DNA from: Alphaproteobacteria bacterium | Lineage (GTDB): Bacteria; Pseudomonadota; Alphaproteobacteria; RF32; CAG-239 | NCBI GenBank assembly: GCA_015062535.1 | Contig: SUUK01000005.1 | Coordinates: 64,998-128,997, forward strand | DNA length: 64,000 nucleotides | Direction of reading: 5' to 3' | Notes under the pieces: generated by a model | Seen by the model: the letters and a program-made list of their open reading frames with translations, nothing else | Database searches by the model: none | What the model was told of the DNA's origin: nothing | Made by a program: the position numbers and the translations under genes | In this document: positions 11,469 to 24,511 of the stretch, in pieces | Numbering within the stretch: the first letter of the stretch is position 1 | Layout of the letters: each line of letters opens with the position of its first letter

Positions 11469-12461
11469 ATGTTTAACAAGTATGATATGACAGAAGAAAA
11501 CAACAACATTTTTTTTACATCTCCAGTAAGCAATGAGAAAATCGGCATTAGGATTGATAAATTTATAGCCGATGAAGTTTCTTGTTTATCTAGATCTATG
11601 GTGCAAAAACTTATCTTAAAAGGCGAAGTTTTTTGCGATGATGAAACTATTGCTGATAAAGATTTTAAGACAAGAGAAGGTGATATTTATCAGATAAATA
11701 TTCCAAGTCCTGAAGAAGCGACACCTATTGCGCAAGATATTAAACTTGATATTTTATACGAAGATGATGATTTAGTTGTGGTTAACAAACCGCAAGGAAT
11801 GACTGTTCATCCGGCAGCTGGAGCTACAAGAGATACCCTTGTGAATGCCCTGTTGTTTCATTGCAAGGATTCCCTTTCTGGAATTGGTGGGGTGGCAAGA
11901 CCTGGTATTGTACATAGAATTGATAGATTTACTAGTGGTGTTTTGGTTGTTGCAAAGAATGATATGGCTCACAAAGATTTAGCTGAGCAATTTTTCAAAC
12001 ACTCTATTGAAAGAACTTATTATGCACTTGTTTATGGTGTACCTAGTGATAAAAAGGGTACAATTGAAGGAAATATAGCAAGAAGTTCTTTTGATAGAAA
12101 GAAAATGGCGCTTGTTCAAAATGGTGGCAAAAGCGCTATTACACATTATGAGGTGGTTGAAAGCTTTAAAAACGCTGTTTCACTTGTAAAATGCAATCTT
12201 GAAACAGGAAGAACTCACCAAATTAGAGTACATCTTTCTAGCATTGGTCATCATTTGGTTGGCGATGATGTTTATGAAAAACCTAAGAAAACGAGTATTT
12301 TATTACCTATCGAATTAAAAAAACTAGTAAACAACTTTCCAAGACAAGCTTTGCATGCATTTTCTTTAGGGTTTATTCACCCTAGAAGTAAAAAATTTAT
12401 GCATTTTGAGGCAAGTATTCCTGAAGATATGAGTGAACTTATCAAACAATTAAAACAATAG
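11469..12461 (+). CDS. rluD: 23S rRNA pseudouridine synthase, RluD type
   Basis: Isomerises uridines to pseudouridine in helix 69 of 23S rRNA, if it acts as the family's RluD branch. The 330 residues show an N-terminal S4 RNA-binding domain (about 27-85), then the catalytic domain with NKPQGMTVHP and the catalytic Asp152 in HRIDRFTSG, and the later motif LETGRTHQIRVHL. The length is usual for RluD. Weak GGTGA site before the ATG at 11469; the ATG at 11487 is an alternative start. It precedes rpoH, an arrangement common in alphaproteobacteria. RluA or RluC specificity cannot be fully excluded by eye. Confidence 0.88.
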   Translation: MFNKYDMTEENNNIFFTSPVSNEKIGIRIDKFIADEVSCLSRSMVQKLILKGEVFCDDETIADKDFKTREGDIYQINIPSPEEATPIAQDIKLDILYEDDDLVVVNKPQGMTVHPAAGATRDTLVNALLFHCKDSLSGIGGVARPGIVHRIDRFTSGVLVVAKNDMAHKDLAEQFFKHSIERTYYALVYGVPSDKKGTIEGNIARSSFDRKKMALVQNGGKSAITHYEVVESFKNAVSLVKCNLETGRTHQIRVHLSSIGHHLVGDDVYEKPKKTSILLPIELKKLVNNFPRQALHAFSLGFIHPRSKKFMHFEASIPEDMSELIKQLKQ

Positions 12462-12555
12462 ATAATTAGTCTTGTTTTTAGGGTAAATCTTTAATTTTTT
12501 ACTAAAAACAATAGAACTAATGTCTAGATTGTGGAAAAAAATGTTTGTATATACA

Positions 12556-12579
12556 CTCCTAAAAGTCAATTTTTAGGAG
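12556..12579 (+). promoter_or_regulatory. Hairpin masking the rpoH Shine-Dalgarno, candidate RNA thermometer
   Basis: CTCCTAAAA (12556-12564), loop GTCAAT, TTTTAGGAG (12571-12579): a perfect nine-base-pair stem whose 3' arm contains AGGAG, the ribosome site of rpoH, seven bases before its ATG. The stem is AT-rich in its upper half with a five-pair core at the base, so it could melt with heat. Sequestering the ribosome site of a heat-shock sigma factor fits a translational thermosensor. A TATATA at 12548-12553 could be a -10 that would start transcription inside the stem, so the actual 5' end matters. Confidence 0.6.
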
Positions 12580-12586
12580 AAAGAAT

Positions 12587-13462
12587 ATGGAAAAACAACT
12601 TACTCTAAATGGACTTGACTTTTCACCGGAAGAAAATTTATCTCGTTATTTACAATCTATAAAAAAATTCCCCATTTTAACACCAGAAGAAGAATATGAT
12701 TTAGCGATTTTGTATCAACAAACAAAAGATAAATCTATTGCTTATAAACTTATTACCTCACATTTGAGATTGGTTGTTAAGGTGGTTTCTAAGTATAGGG
12801 GATATGGATTACCTATTGGAGAAATGATTTCTGAAGGAAATATTGGACTTATGTATGCTATTGATAAATTTGCACCTGAAAAAGGGTTTAGATTTTCTAC
12901 TTATGCTTTGTGGTGGATTAAGGCTTCTGTTCAAAAGTATATCTTAAACTCTTGGTCGCTTGTAAAACTTGGTACTACGGCTGCACAAAAGAAATTATTT
13001 TTCAACTTAAGAAAGATAAAAAATAAACTAAATTTGATTGATGACAGGGAACTTTCTGAAAATGTTTTACACGATATTGCTCGCTCGCTTGATGTGAGTG
13101 TGCAAGATGTTACAGATATGAATATGAGATTAAAAGCTCATGATGGCTCTCTTAACAGTGTTATAGACAATGATAGTGATGGAGCTAATGAGTGGATGGA
13201 TTTTATTTCTGACAATAAACCTAACCAAGAAGAATCTCTTGCTCATGCTGAAACCGTAAAATATAGGAAAACAATGTTTAATAAGGCTCTTTATGTGTTA
13301 AATAAGAGGGAAAAAGATATTTTGTTTAAACGTAGGCTTTATGAGAAAACTATTACTCTAGATGATTTGAGCAAAACGTATAATATTTCTAAAGAACGTG
13401 TACGCCAAATTGAACTTAATTCTATAAAGAAAATAACTAAAGCGATAGAACTTATGCAGTAG
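12587..13462 (+). CDS. rpoH: Heat-shock sigma factor RpoH (sigma-32)
   Basis: RNA polymerase sigma subunit for heat-shock promoters. The 291 residues have region 2 (HLRLVVKVVSKYRGYGLP, then GLMYAIDKF and RFSTYALWWIKA), the RpoH-specific box QKKLFFNLR at residues 134-142, and region 4 with a helix-turn-helix (TLDDLSKTYNISKERVRQIE, near 260-280). Length and box distinguish it from RpoD and RpoS. The AGGAG ribosome site is seven bases from the ATG and lies in a perfect hairpin, so translation may respond to temperature. Confidence 0.95.
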   Translation: MEKQLTLNGLDFSPEENLSRYLQSIKKFPILTPEEEYDLAILYQQTKDKSIAYKLITSHLRLVVKVVSKYRGYGLPIGEMISEGNIGLMYAIDKFAPEKGFRFSTYALWWIKASVQKYILNSWSLVKLGTTAAQKKLFFNLRKIKNKLNLIDDRELSENVLHDIARSLDVSVQDVTDMNMRLKAHDGSLNSVIDNDSDGANEWMDFISDNKPNQEESLAHAETVKYRKTMFNKALYVLNKREKDILFKRRLYEKTITLDDLSKTYNISKERVRQIELNSIKKITKAIELMQ

Positions 13463-13529
13463 GACTTGAAATAACGCTATCACTTATTATCTATTTTTAA
13501 CAATAATTTTGGATATGAAGTGAGGTTAT

Positions 13530-14672
13530 ATGCAAGAAAATAAATCTTCGCGTAACGTTTATATTTTAATTCTTTTGGTAATGTGTCTGATTTCTTTTGG
13601 CTTAGGTTTCATTGTTTATAAAAAAATTAACATTAAAGAAATTAGACACGTACCTATTAATAACAGCATAACTCTAAATGTTTTACCGGTTATTCCTCAA
13701 GATATAGATATAAAAAAATCTTATGTTGGAAATACTCTTGCTATTAATCATGTGGAGATAAAACCTTATGTTAGCGGTTATATTAAAAAGGTTGATGTAA
13801 AACAAGGGGATAGTGTTTTTGATGGAGATCTATTATTAACCATTGAACCAAGTGAATATATTGCAAAACGAGATATGGCTAAGGCTAGTGTTTTAGAAGC
13901 ACAAGCTTCTTTTGATTATAATAAAAACTATTATGAAAGAGTATTAAAAGCTGGTAAAAAAAGCTTTTCTGAGATAGAAAGGGATAATGCTAAAAATAAC
14001 TTTTCTCAAGCAGAGGCTAAGCTAAAGAGCTCTCTTGCAAACCTTTTGCTTGCAGAGGTTGATTATAACTACACCATAATTAAGGCGCCGATTTCTGGTT
14101 TGGTTGGCAATTTTGACTTAAGTATTGGCGAATATGTTTCTCCTGAAAGTGGAGCATTGCTTGATATTGTACAAACAGACCCGATTAGGGTTGTTTTTTC
14201 TTTGACTGATGTTGAATATTTAAACTTAACAAAACAAAGCAACACACCATTTAAATACAGCGTAATAAAACTAAAAACAGCAAATGGCGACACCTTTAAA
14301 CACAATGGCACATTTAAATACACTGATAACAAGATAAACAAAGCAACAAACTCGCTTGCTGTGTATGTTGATTTTAAGAATGATGATAATGAATTATTAC
14401 CAAATAGCTTTGTTAATATTGAAGTTTTTAACCTGCTAAAAGATGTTATATTAATAGATAAAACTTTAGTTAAAATGAAAGACAATGGAAACTTTTTAAC
14501 AATTGCTCGAGATAAAAAAATAGAAAATCACTTGGTTAATATATTGGCAGAAAAAAGCAATTTTTACATTTTAGAGAACAATTTTGATAAAAATGATTTT
14601 ATTGTTTTAGACAACATTGATGACATTAAACAAGGAACTGAACTTAATTTTAACATTGTAGAGAAAATATAA
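13530..14672 (+). CDS. RND efflux periplasmic adaptor (membrane fusion protein)
   Basis: Periplasmic adaptor linking an inner-membrane RND pump to an outer-membrane channel. The 380 residues start with one membrane anchor (about 9-31), with no lipobox. Next come the split lipoyl domain (EIKPYVSGYIKKVDVKQGDSV, near 85-105, and TIIKAPISGLVGNFDLSIGE, near 175), a helical hairpin rich in Ala/Glu/Lys between them, and beta-barrel and membrane-proximal domains. It is 15 bases upstream of the pump gene and followed by an outer-membrane factor gene, so the three form one operon. A GAGG site precedes the ATG. Substrate unknown; no regulator gene is adjacent. Confidence 0.92.
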   Translation: MQENKSSRNVYILILLVMCLISFGLGFIVYKKINIKEIRHVPINNSITLNVLPVIPQDIDIKKSYVGNTLAINHVEIKPYVSGYIKKVDVKQGDSVFDGDLLLTIEPSEYIAKRDMAKASVLEAQASFDYNKNYYERVLKAGKKSFSEIERDNAKNNFSQAEAKLKSSLANLLLAEVDYNYTIIKAPISGLVGNFDLSIGEYVSPESGALLDIVQTDPIRVVFSLTDVEYLNLTKQSNTPFKYSVIKLKTANGDTFKHNGTFKYTDNKINKATNSLAVYVDFKNDDNELLPNSFVNIEVFNLLKDVILIDKTLVKMKDNGNFLTIARDKKIENHLVNILAEKSNFYILENNFDKNDFIVLDNIDDIKQGTELNFNIVEKI

Positions 14673-14687
14673 TTTGGAGAATATAAA

Positions 14688-17600
14688 ATGTTTTCTAAGT
14701 TCTTTATCGACCGCCCTCGTTTTGCTGTAGTTATTTCGCTGGTTTTGATTATTTTAGGATGTTTAGCTATAAAAGTTTTGCCAGTTTCCCAATTTCCAAA
14801 TATTACTCCACCGCAAATAAATGTCAAAACAACATACCTTGGGGCTAATGCAGATGTATTAACCGAAACGGTTGCAATACCTATTGAAAATCAGATGAAC
14901 GGTGTTGAGAATATGATTTATATGTCTTCAGCTTCTGACGATAATGGTAGCTACACTTTGACCGTTACTTTTGACATTGGAACAAATCCTGATATTGCTC
15001 AAGTAAAAGTGCAAAACAGATTACAACAAGTAAATAGCGAACTACCGGAAGAAGTTATTAAAGAAGGTTTGGATATTTCTTCTGAAAATGCAGATATGCT
15101 TGGTATGATCGTACTTCGCTCGCCTAATAAAACTTTTTCTGATTTATATTTGAGTAACTATGCATATACAAATATAAAAAATCAACTTTCTAGACTTTAT
15201 GGTGTGGGGCAAGTACAGATTTTTGGTCCCAAATATAGTATGAGAATTTGGCTTGATATTGATAAAATTACAGCTCTTGGCTTGAGTAGTTCTGATATTA
15301 TCAATGCTGTTAGAGAGCAAAACATTCAAGCGGCAGTTGGAAGTATTGGGTCTGCACCAAGTTCTAAAGATACAAATATTGTGCTAAGTTTAACAGCAAG
15401 AGGGCTTCTTGATAGTGTAGATGAGTTTTCAAATATTGTTGTTGCAACGTCTAATGATGGGGGAACTGTTTTTTTGAAAGATGTGGCAAAAATTGAGCTT
15501 GGGCAAGATACTTATTCTTTATCATCTAAATTTGATAATTCGCCAGCGGTTATTATAGCCCTTAACCAAACACCAAACACAAACGCTTTAAATACGATGT
15601 CCAACATTAGAGAAGAGCTCAAAAATATGCAAAAAAACTTCCCTTCAGATATTGAAATTAGTGTTGCATACGACTCAACTGATTATGTTAGAGCATCTAT
15701 TAATGCAATAATAGAAACACTGTTTATCACGTTTGGATTGGTGATTTTGGTTACATATTTATTTTTGCAAAAAGTAAAGACAACTCTTATTCCACTTTTT
15801 ACGATACCGGTTTCCTTGATCGCGACTTTTATTGTGATTTATATGATGGGGTTTGATATAAATATTTTGACTTTGTTTGCGATGATTTTGGTGATTGGTT
15901 TGGTAGTTGATGATGCAATTATTGTTGTTGAAAGAGTGCAATACCTGATGATTAATGAAAAACTTAACTCTTATGATGCTTCTGTTAAGGCTATGCAACA
16001 AATTGGTAGCGCGGTTATTGCAACAACATTTGTTTTGCTTGCGATATTTGTGCCAGTTGGACTTATGGCTGGTATTACTGGTAAAATCTATCAGCAATTT
16101 GCGGTTGCGATTGGGACTTCTATTATATTTTCAGCCTTTAATGCGTTAACTTTGAGCCCTGCTTTGTGTTATATATTTTTAAACAAAGAAAAGAAGGAAA
16201 AGAAAAGAGTTTTTTTTGATTTTTTCAATAAAAAACTTGATGATTTTAGAGATATTTATGTAAAAATCGTTGGCTTTTTTGCTAAGCATTTATTTATTAC
16301 TACTATTGTGATGGGGCTTGCCTTTGTTGCGACGTTTTTATCATTTAAATACACTGCTTCATCTTTTATTCCTGATGAAGATCAGAGCATAATTTTTGCA
16401 AATGTACAACTTGATAGCACAGCTAGCATTAACCAAACAAATAGTATTTTAAGCGATATGAGTGATAAAATATTAAAAATGAATGGTGTTAAATATGTAA
16501 TTACTGTTGCGGGATATAGCCTTTTGGGTGGAGGCGGAGAAAATGTTGCTCTTGGGGTTATTGGACTTAAAGACTGGAGCAAGAGAACTTCTAAAGATTT
16601 ATCAATCAATAGCATTAGCAATAATTTGAGAAAAATGTTTGGAAATTATAAGGGGGCAGAATTAAACTTTTTTGCACCGCCTTCTATTCCTGGAATTGGG
16701 CAGAGCAATGGTATATCTTTAGAACTTGTTGCAAATGATACAAATAAAACCCCTCTAGAACTAGCAAATACTTTAAATACTTATTTAGAAGAGGTAAACA
16801 AAGATGACGATTTTTCTTATGCTTTTAGCACCTTTAGAGCAGATACTCCTCATTTGTTTTTAGAAGTTGATAGAACAAAACTTCAAATGTTTGATATTCC
16901 TGTTGCAACATTTTTTTCGGCACTGCAAAGTAGCCTCGGGTCTTCTTATATAAACAACTTTACTTTGAGCGGACAAGTAAATAGAGTTATTTTGCAGGCT
17001 GATTTTGATTATAGAAAAGACATTGATAGCATTAAAAATCTCTATGTAAAATCTAATAATGGTAGTTTGATTAAAGTTGATAGCTTTATAAACACCAAAA
17101 CCGTTTTATCTCCTAAGATAATTAATAGGTATGATTTATACACTTCTGCGCCTATTACAGCGCTTTCAAGACCGGAGGTTAGTACAGGTGATGCCATGGA
17201 TAAACTTGAACAAATCGCAAACAATGTTTTGCCCAAAGGTTTTGGAATTGAGTGGACAGCTCTTTCTTTACAAGAAGCTGAGACAAGAGGTTTGGTTGGA
17301 GGATTAATAACGCTTGCGGTTGTGTTTTGCTATTTATTTTTGGTTGCACAATATGAAAGTTGGATGCTCTCTTTTTCGGTTATGTTTTCTACTGTTTTTG
17401 CGGTTTTAGGTGCTTTTGTTGGTTTGCATTTATTTGGACTATCTTTAAGCATTTATGCGCAACTTGGAATTATTTTACTGATTGGACTTGCTGCCAAAAA
17501 CGCAATTTTAATTGTTGAATTTACAAAGGAATATAGAGAAAAAGGATTTAGCATATTAAAGGCTTCAGAGATGGGGGCAAAAGAAAGGTTTAGAGCGGTT

Positions 17601-17816
17601 TTAATGACCGCAATGACTTTTATTTTTGGTGTATTTCCAATGATTATTGCCAAAGGTCCTGGTGCTAATTCTCAAATTTCCATTGGTGTTACGGTGTTTT
17701 TTGGAATGATTTTTGCAACTGTTATAGGCATTATTTTTATCCCTGCATTATTTGCCTTATTTGAAACGATTAAAGAAAAATTTTATTTTGCTAAAAAGGA
17801 TACAGACAATGTTTAA
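14688..17816 (+). CDS. RND multidrug efflux permease, AcrB/HAE1 type
   Basis: Proton-driven inner-membrane exporter of drugs or lipids. The 1042 residues, two large periplasmic loops and 12 membrane segments match the HAE1 family. The start [17 protein letters not shown] is typical, and the proton-relay aspartates Asp408 and Asp409 are present in [14 protein letters not shown] (transmembrane segment 4). The conserved [13 protein letters not shown] is in segment 10. TTTGGAGAATATAAA precedes the ATG. The stop overlaps the start of the outer-membrane factor gene by eight bases, which indicates coupled expression. Confidence 0.95.
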   Translation: MFSKFFIDRPRFAVVISLVLIILGCLAIKVLPVSQFPNITPPQINVKTTYLGANADVLTETVAIPIENQMNGVENMIYMSSASDDNGSYTLTVTFDIGTNPDIAQVKVQNRLQQVNSELPEEVIKEGLDISSENADMLGMIVLRSPNKTFSDLYLSNYAYTNIKNQLSRLYGVGQVQIFGPKYSMRIWLDIDKITALGLSSSDIINAVREQNIQAAVGSIGSAPSSKDTNIVLSLTARGLLDSVDEFSNIVVATSNDGGTVFLKDVAKIELGQDTYSLSSKFDNSPAVIIALNQTPNTNALNTMSNIREELKNMQKNFPSDIEISVAYDSTDYVRASINAIIETLFITFGLVILVTYLFLQKVKTTLIPLFTIPVSLIATFIVIYMMGFDINILTLFAMILVIGLVVDDAIIVVERVQYLMINEKLNSYDASVKAMQQIGSAVIATTFVLLAIFVPVGLMAGITGKIYQQFAVAIGTSIIFSAFNALTLSPALCYIFLNKEKKEKKRVFFDFFNKKLDDFRDIYVKIVGFFAKHLFITTIVMGLAFVATFLSFKYTASSFIPDEDQSIIFANVQLDSTASINQTNSILSDMSDKILKMNGVKYVITVAGYSLLGGGGENVALGVIGLKDWSKRTSKDLSINSISNNLRKMFGNYKGAELNFFAPPSIPGIGQSNGISLELVANDTNKTPLELANTLNTYLEEVNKDDDFSYAFSTFRADTPHLFLEVDRTKLQMFDIPVATFFSALQSSLGSSYINNFTLSGQVNRVILQADFDYRKDIDSIKNLYVKSNNGSLIKVDSFINTKTVLSPKIINRYDLYTSAPITALSRPEVSTGDAMDKLEQIANNVLPKGFGIEWTALSLQEAETRGLVGGLITLAVVFCYLFLVAQYESWMLSFSVMFSTVFAVLGAFVGLHLFGLSLSIYAQLGIILLIGLAAKNAILIVEFTKEYREKGFSILKASEMGAKERFRAVLMTAMTFIFGVFPMIIAKGPGANSQISIGVTVFFGMIFATVIGIIFIPALFALFETIKEKFYFAKKDTDNV

Positions 17817-19209
17817 ATACACTGCTATATTTATGATATTTCTTTTATCTTCATGCGCTATTAGAGAAGAATATCAAAAGGAAGAAATTATCTCTGATAA
17901 TAGCGTTAAAGAAGTACTAAACCTAAACAGCAAAAATGAGAGCATCAACAAAGAATGGTATAAGATATTTAATGATAAAGATTTAAATACACTGCTTTTT
18001 AGTGCTTATAAAACAAACTTAGATATTAAGCAAAACATTGAGAAGTTAAAACAAGCTCGTTATAGTTATTTAATTAACTCTAAAGAATATTTTCCAATGA
18101 TTGACGGAGGTGGAATTTATAGTTATAGCAAAACTAATGGAAAAAACTCTCCTCTTAGTGTTGATACAAATGATTTTAAGGCTGGTTTTGACGTTTCTTG
18201 GGAGATTGATATTTGGGGCAAGGGAAAGGCTTTATCTAAGCAATATATGAAGCTTGTTAATAGTGCAAAATTTTCATTGTTTGACACCCATGTTTTAATT
18301 ACTTTTGAAGTAATTAACAATTATACAAATTTACGTCTTAACCAAGAAAAATTAAGAATAGCAAAGAACAATCAAAAACTTCAGGAAGACATATTAGATA
18401 TAGTTACAAACAAATATAATAATGGTGTTGCTGATGAACTAGCTCTTAGTCAAGCAAAACATTCTTTAGAACTGGTTAAATCAAGCATACCCGAAATTAA
18501 AACCAATATTAATAAGTACAAAAATGCCTTACACCTTTTGCTTGGAGTTGAGCCTAAAAATCTACCAATTAATCTTGATAAATTTAGCAAAAACATAACG
18601 GCAAAAACCTTTAAATACAACGTTCAACACCTTTACAACATTAGACTAGATACCATTAGAACTAGACCAGATATTCGCATGGCAGAAGCAAAGATTTTAT
18701 CACAAAACGAAGTTGTTAATCAGGCAATTATTGACTTATATCCAACACTTAATCTTGGTGCATCTTTAGGATTTATTTCTTCTAGTTTAGGCGATTTATT
18801 TAATACAGAAGTTTTGGGATACACCCCGCAGATAATGACACCTATTTGGCATTGGGGAAAGCTAAAAAACAACATTGAGTTACAAAAACACATTAAAGAA
18901 GAATATATTATAACTTATAACAAAGCTATGCTTTCGGCTTTACTTGATTTGAAAAATTCTATTTATTTAATTGAAGAAAGCTATAAAGCTAATACGTCTT
19001 ACAAGAAGGCTTTAGATGATATGAGAAACATTTTTTATATCACTCTAGATAAGTATAAAAACGGCTTGATTGAATTTAGTGATTTAGCAAATGCAGAACA
19101 AGACTATCTTAGTGCGCAAAATACTTTTGTTCAAAGCAATGCTAACATACTTCAAGGAATCGCTTTGTTTTACAAAGCAACTGGTGGAGGCTATAATTTT
19201 TGTGATTAA
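17809..19209 (+). CDS. Outer-membrane efflux lipoprotein, TolC/OprM family
   Basis: Outer-membrane channel of the tripartite pump. I place the start at the ATG at 17809 because it gives a lipoprotein signal ([16 protein letters not shown], Cys16) and has AAGGA upstream; the longer frame from 17752 would run into the pump gene. About 466 residues with two repeated helical/barrel halves, including [18 protein letters not shown] and the second-half equivalent [19 protein letters not shown], as in OprM. It overlaps the pump gene by eight bases. It is the last gene of the operon; the lipoprotein gene after it is convergent, seven bases away. Confidence 0.92.
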   Translation: MFKYTAIFMIFLLSSCAIREEYQKEEIISDNSVKEVLNLNSKNESINKEWYKIFNDKDLNTLLFSAYKTNLDIKQNIEKLKQARYSYLINSKEYFPMIDGGGIYSYSKTNGKNSPLSVDTNDFKAGFDVSWEIDIWGKGKALSKQYMKLVNSAKFSLFDTHVLITFEVINNYTNLRLNQEKLRIAKNNQKLQEDILDIVTNKYNNGVADELALSQAKHSLELVKSSIPEIKTNINKYKNALHLLLGVEPKNLPINLDKFSKNITAKTFKYNVQHLYNIRLDTIRTRPDIRMAEAKILSQNEVVNQAIIDLYPTLNLGASLGFISSSLGDLFNTEVLGYTPQIMTPIWHWGKLKNNIELQKHIKEEYIITYNKAMLSALLDLKNSIYLIEESYKANTSYKKALDDMRNIFYITLDKYKNGLIEFSDLANAEQDYLSAQNTFVQSNANILQGIALFYKATGGGYNFCD

Positions 19210-19216
19210 TAAATCA

Positions 19217-19669
19217 TCAAGGATATGTACTATCTAATGGCGCATCTTGGTTTACACTTTGTGGTTTGTAAACAAAGAGATTGCTAGCTTCTGGTATATC
19301 CGTTGTTCTCTCTACATAACCTTTTCTTAGCATACATTTCTGGTATTTTCTAGGACTTGCATCTGTATCATCTCTAACAGAATTTACTAAAATAGGCATT
19401 GCTCCAGGATATGGAACAAAACTTGCCCATATTCCATGTTCTTTATGCCATTTTACAACAATATCATACCTTTGTTCTTCTGAATAAAACCAGCTTTTAA
19501 GGTTTGGAAGCAACTTTAAGGCCTCAGCTTCTCTCATACACTCTGAGTGATCTCTAGCAAATTTGATTCCACCAGTATTATATCTATCCCAGTGGAAAAC
19601 AACCTGTCCCTTTCCTGCAATGCAAGAGCTTAACATTAACACCATAAGTATATAAAAAATCTTTCTCAT
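19217..19669 (-). CDS. Small lipoprotein of unknown function
   Basis: 150 residues with a lipoprotein signal peptide (MRKIFYILMVLMLSSC, Cys16) followed by a compact domain with Trp/His/Cys residues (HSECMREAEAL, KCMLRKGYVERT). The CMREA and CMLRKGY pair resembles small alphaproteobacterial lipoproteins in which two cysteines may form a disulfide; this is inference. It starts two bases after the stop of the glutathione S-transferase gene, so the two are probably co-transcribed and coupled. Convergent with the efflux operon. Confidence 0.75.
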   Translation of the reverse strand: MRKIFYILMVLMLSSCIAGKGQVVFHWDRYNTGGIKFARDHSECMREAEALKLLPNLKSWFYSEEQRYDIVVKWHKEHGIWASFVPYPGAMPILVNSVRDDTDASPRKYQKCMLRKGYVERTTDIPEASNLFVYKPQSVNQDAPLDSTYP

Positions 19670-19670
19670 A

Positions 19671-20336
19671 TTAAAAATCCAAATTTGTGTAATTAGCTGA
19701 TGGGTGAATTCCTTTTATATTGTCTTTTAATATATCTTTGAAACTTGGGCGAGATTTTATTTTAGCATACCAAAGTTTCGCATTTTTATAGTCTTCCCAA
19801 TAAATATCTCCAAGATAATCTATTATTGAAAGATGAGCTGCAACAGTTAAATCTGCTAAAGTAAGTTCTTTTCCTGCAAGATAATTATTTCTATCCGCAA
19901 GATAATCTATATATTCCATATGATATCTTAAATTATTTAGACCTGCCTTTAGGACTTTAGAATTTGGAGCTTGTTTTAGTTGGAATCTTTTTACTATTTT
20001 TTCTGCAACAATGTATTTATAAACCTCATTATAAAACTTTGTATCAAACCAATCCATTATGCGACGAACCTCTGCACGTTCTTTTGGATCTTCTGGCAAT
20101 AATTTATATTGAGGATTACTTTCTTCTAGATATTCTGTTATAGCATAATTACCTGAAATAACTTTACCATCAAATACAAGTATTGGTAAATCTTCTGCAG
20201 GATTTATTTCTATAACACTTTGCGATAAATTCCATGGTTCTTCTTCTTTTAGTACAAAAAGCATTTTTTTCTCAGCCATAATTAATCTCATTTTTCGAGA
20301 TTGAGGTGAAACGCTATGATGAATTAAAAGAACCAT
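19671..20336 (-). CDS. Glutathione S-transferase-like protein
   Basis: 221 residues with an N-terminal thioredoxin-like domain (LIHHSVSPQSRKMRLIMAEK; the cis-proline region DLPILVFDGKVISGNYAITE with the glutathione-binding E/S pair replaced by N-Y) and an all-helical C-terminal domain containing the N-capping motif LTLADLTVAAHLSIIDYLGD. It resembles the GSTs and stringent-starvation-protein-A-like proteins found in many alphaproteobacteria. The catalytic position is Ser (SPQSRK) rather than Tyr. It may detoxify electrophiles or be non-catalytic. GGAG lies before the ATG. Confidence 0.85.
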   Translation of the reverse strand: MVLLIHHSVSPQSRKMRLIMAEKKMLFVLKEEEPWNLSQSVIEINPAEDLPILVFDGKVISGNYAITEYLEESNPQYKLLPEDPKERAEVRRIMDWFDTKFYNEVYKYIVAEKIVKRFQLKQAPNSKVLKAGLNNLRYHMEYIDYLADRNNYLAGKELTLADLTVAAHLSIIDYLGDIYWEDYKNAKLWYAKIKSRPSFKDILKDNIKGIHPSANYTNLDF

Positions 20337-20397
20337 TTTTATCTCCTAGATTTTTGTATGTTACACATATTGTTTTTATTTTTCAAGATTTTGTTTT

Positions 20398-21309
20398 TTA
20401 CTCTTCAACCACTGATTGCAACGAATTTATATATGTTGGAGGGATTACACCTTTAGTTTTTTCTCTGTATATTTCTAAGATATTTGCTAAAAGTCTATCT
20501 CTTTTTTGCTTGAATGAAGGCGATTTGATATATTGTCTTATATATTCAATATTTTTTGTTTTTGCTATTCTTGGATTTACTTTGAGAAATAGTGGTATTT
20601 TCCATATAGGCGTTAAGCTATAATTTATATAATTCATCAACCCTAGCTTATATAATTTGATTTGGCTTCTATAATAGCTTGCCACCACAAAGTCCACTTT
20701 TCCTGTTAGCAAATCTTCTATAGCATAGTCGAATGTTTCTCTTTCTAAAATGCCTAGACGCTTAAAATCTTTTAATACTGTTTCTTCAAACTTATCATCT
20801 TTTGGATATACGCCTTTATATTTTTTTAAGTCTTCTTTGGTTTGAATATCTATATTTTTATCTCTTGATGTAATTAAATGAATGCCAATATCCGCAAATG
20901 CTGGATATACATATACGTTTTTACTATATTTTGAATTATAAAAAGGCATTCCAAAAACACCTTTTAGTTCAGATATATTGTTTTCAAACTTATAAAGCTC
21001 TGCTTGGTAATCTTTTTTAGGATATGTAATTTCTATATAAAGATGCCTATCGTTAAACAATTCAGAAAATAATTCGTAAAATATAGACCCTTGCCTTTTA
21101 GATGTATATGGAAAGTTATCTGGATCTCCTAAAAAATCAATTCTTATTTGATCTGGATGCATGCTATCAGAATATTTTTGCCTATATACAGGTTGCTTGT
21201 AACCTAAATTATCTAAATCAACCTCTTTTACTTTGTACAAATTTATTGCATTTGCTGGTGATATTGCAAGAATACAAATTAATGCACATAATATTTTAGC
21301 GAAATTCAT
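20398..21309 (-). CDS. Periplasmic amino-acid-type solute-binding protein
   Basis: 303 residues with a cleavable signal peptide (about 21 residues, ending SPANA) and two-lobed periplasmic binding protein features of the bacterial extracellular solute-binding family 3: TKEDLKKYKGVYPKDD, LLTGKVDFVVASYYRSQIKL and a C-terminal PLFLKVN segment. No permease or ATPase gene is nearby, so it may serve a transporter elsewhere or be a sensor-like orphan. It is divergent from the ParA-like gene. GGAG site upstream. Confidence 0.75.
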   Translation of the reverse strand: MNFAKILCALICILAISPANAINLYKVKEVDLDNLGYKQPVYRQKYSDSMHPDQIRIDFLGDPDNFPYTSKRQGSIFYELFSELFNDRHLYIEITYPKKDYQAELYKFENNISELKGVFGMPFYNSKYSKNVYVYPAFADIGIHLITSRDKNIDIQTKEDLKKYKGVYPKDDKFEETVLKDFKRLGILERETFDYAIEDLLTGKVDFVVASYYRSQIKLYKLGLMNYINYSLTPIWKIPLFLKVNPRIAKTKNIEYIRQYIKSPSFKQKRDRLLANILEIYREKTKGVIPPTYINSLQSVVEE

Positions 21310-21422
21310 ATTTTCTGCTCCTTGTATAAAAAGAATCTTTGATATTTAAAGTATAGCTGTTATTATATTAAAAAATACTTTATCTTTGTTAATATAATAT
21401 ATTTTTTAAATAGGTTTAAAAA

Positions 21423-22211
21423 GTGAGCGATAGTTCTAAACTGATATACAATAATTTGTTTTTAAATTCTGCAAACAGAAAGAATATTTCTGTTTTTATA
21501 TCTGGCGCAGAACAAGTGGGCACATCCTGGTCTGCTTTATCGATTGCTCATGCTTTAAATATGTTAAATAAAAAAGTTTTACTTGTTGATGGCAGGGGGA
21601 GTTTATCAAATATTTCCTCTTATTTATGTCTTCAAAACAACAATTATCTTGAAGATTATTTTAATGGTAAAAAAACACTAAACCAGCTTATTGTCGCATA
21701 TAAAAATAAAGATTTTAATTTACTTTCTGCAATTTCTGGAAACAAATATATCACCCAGCCACCTATTGGCAGAATACAACTTTTTGCTCAAGACTTAAAT
21801 ATTATTTCTAAAAATTATGACAATACTTTTATTGATTTGGGTACAGACCTTTTAGAAAAAAACGTTAGCCTTTGCCAGATAGCAAAAAATATCATTATTC
21901 TCTGTTCTGATGGTAATGATGGTTTAGTTAAGACACTTGATACTATAAAATATTTAAATCAATTGGGATTTAGTGACAATTGTAAGATAATTATAAACAA
22001 AGCTAACTCATTTGAGGGAGGGTACAAAATATATGAGAAACTAGGTAAAGCGGCTGAAAGAAACGGCTTGAAATTTCCAGATTTGTTAGGTATTATTAGA
22101 CTTGATGCTAGAATTCGTGATACTATAAAAAATAAAGATTTATTGTTATCAAGATATCCAGAATCTGAGGCTGCTCAAGATATATCTGAAATAGCAAAAG
22201 GGTTTGTTTAG
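21423..22211 (+). CDS. ParA/MinD-like protein with degenerate Walker A
   Basis: 262 residues with the deviant Walker-A ATPase fold seen in ParA, MinD and FlhG: IHDVFISG-like first strand, VLLVDGRGSLSN for the switch region, a DNTFIDLGTDLL strand and a later IIINKANS strand. At the P-loop (residues 28-36, GAEQVGTSW) both conserved lysines are missing, so ATP hydrolysis is unlikely. The start is GTG. It is nine bases upstream of the DnaJ-domain gene, so they probably act together. No flagellar gene is near, so an FlhG role is not supported. Function unknown. Confidence 0.75.
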   Translation: MSDSSKLIYNNLFLNSANRKNISVFISGAEQVGTSWSALSIAHALNMLNKKVLLVDGRGSLSNISSYLCLQNNNYLEDYFNGKKTLNQLIVAYKNKDFNLLSAISGNKYITQPPIGRIQLFAQDLNIISKNYDNTFIDLGTDLLEKNVSLCQIAKNIIILCSDGNDGLVKTLDTIKYLNQLGFSDNCKIIINKANSFEGGYKIYEKLGKAAERNGLKFPDLLGIIRLDARIRDTIKNKDLLLSRYPESEAAQDISEIAKGFV

Positions 22212-22220
22212 GAGTTAATT

Positions 22221-24511
<2,291 letters not shown>

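Noticed and set aside
12472..12511. Ten-base inverted repeat TTGTTTTTAG/CTAAAAACAA after rluD
   Set aside because: It has no following T tract and a 20-base loop in very AT-rich DNA, so I do not call it a terminator.
21423..22211. FlhG/FleN-type flagellar number regulator
   Set aside because: No flagellar genes are near and the P-loop lysines are missing.
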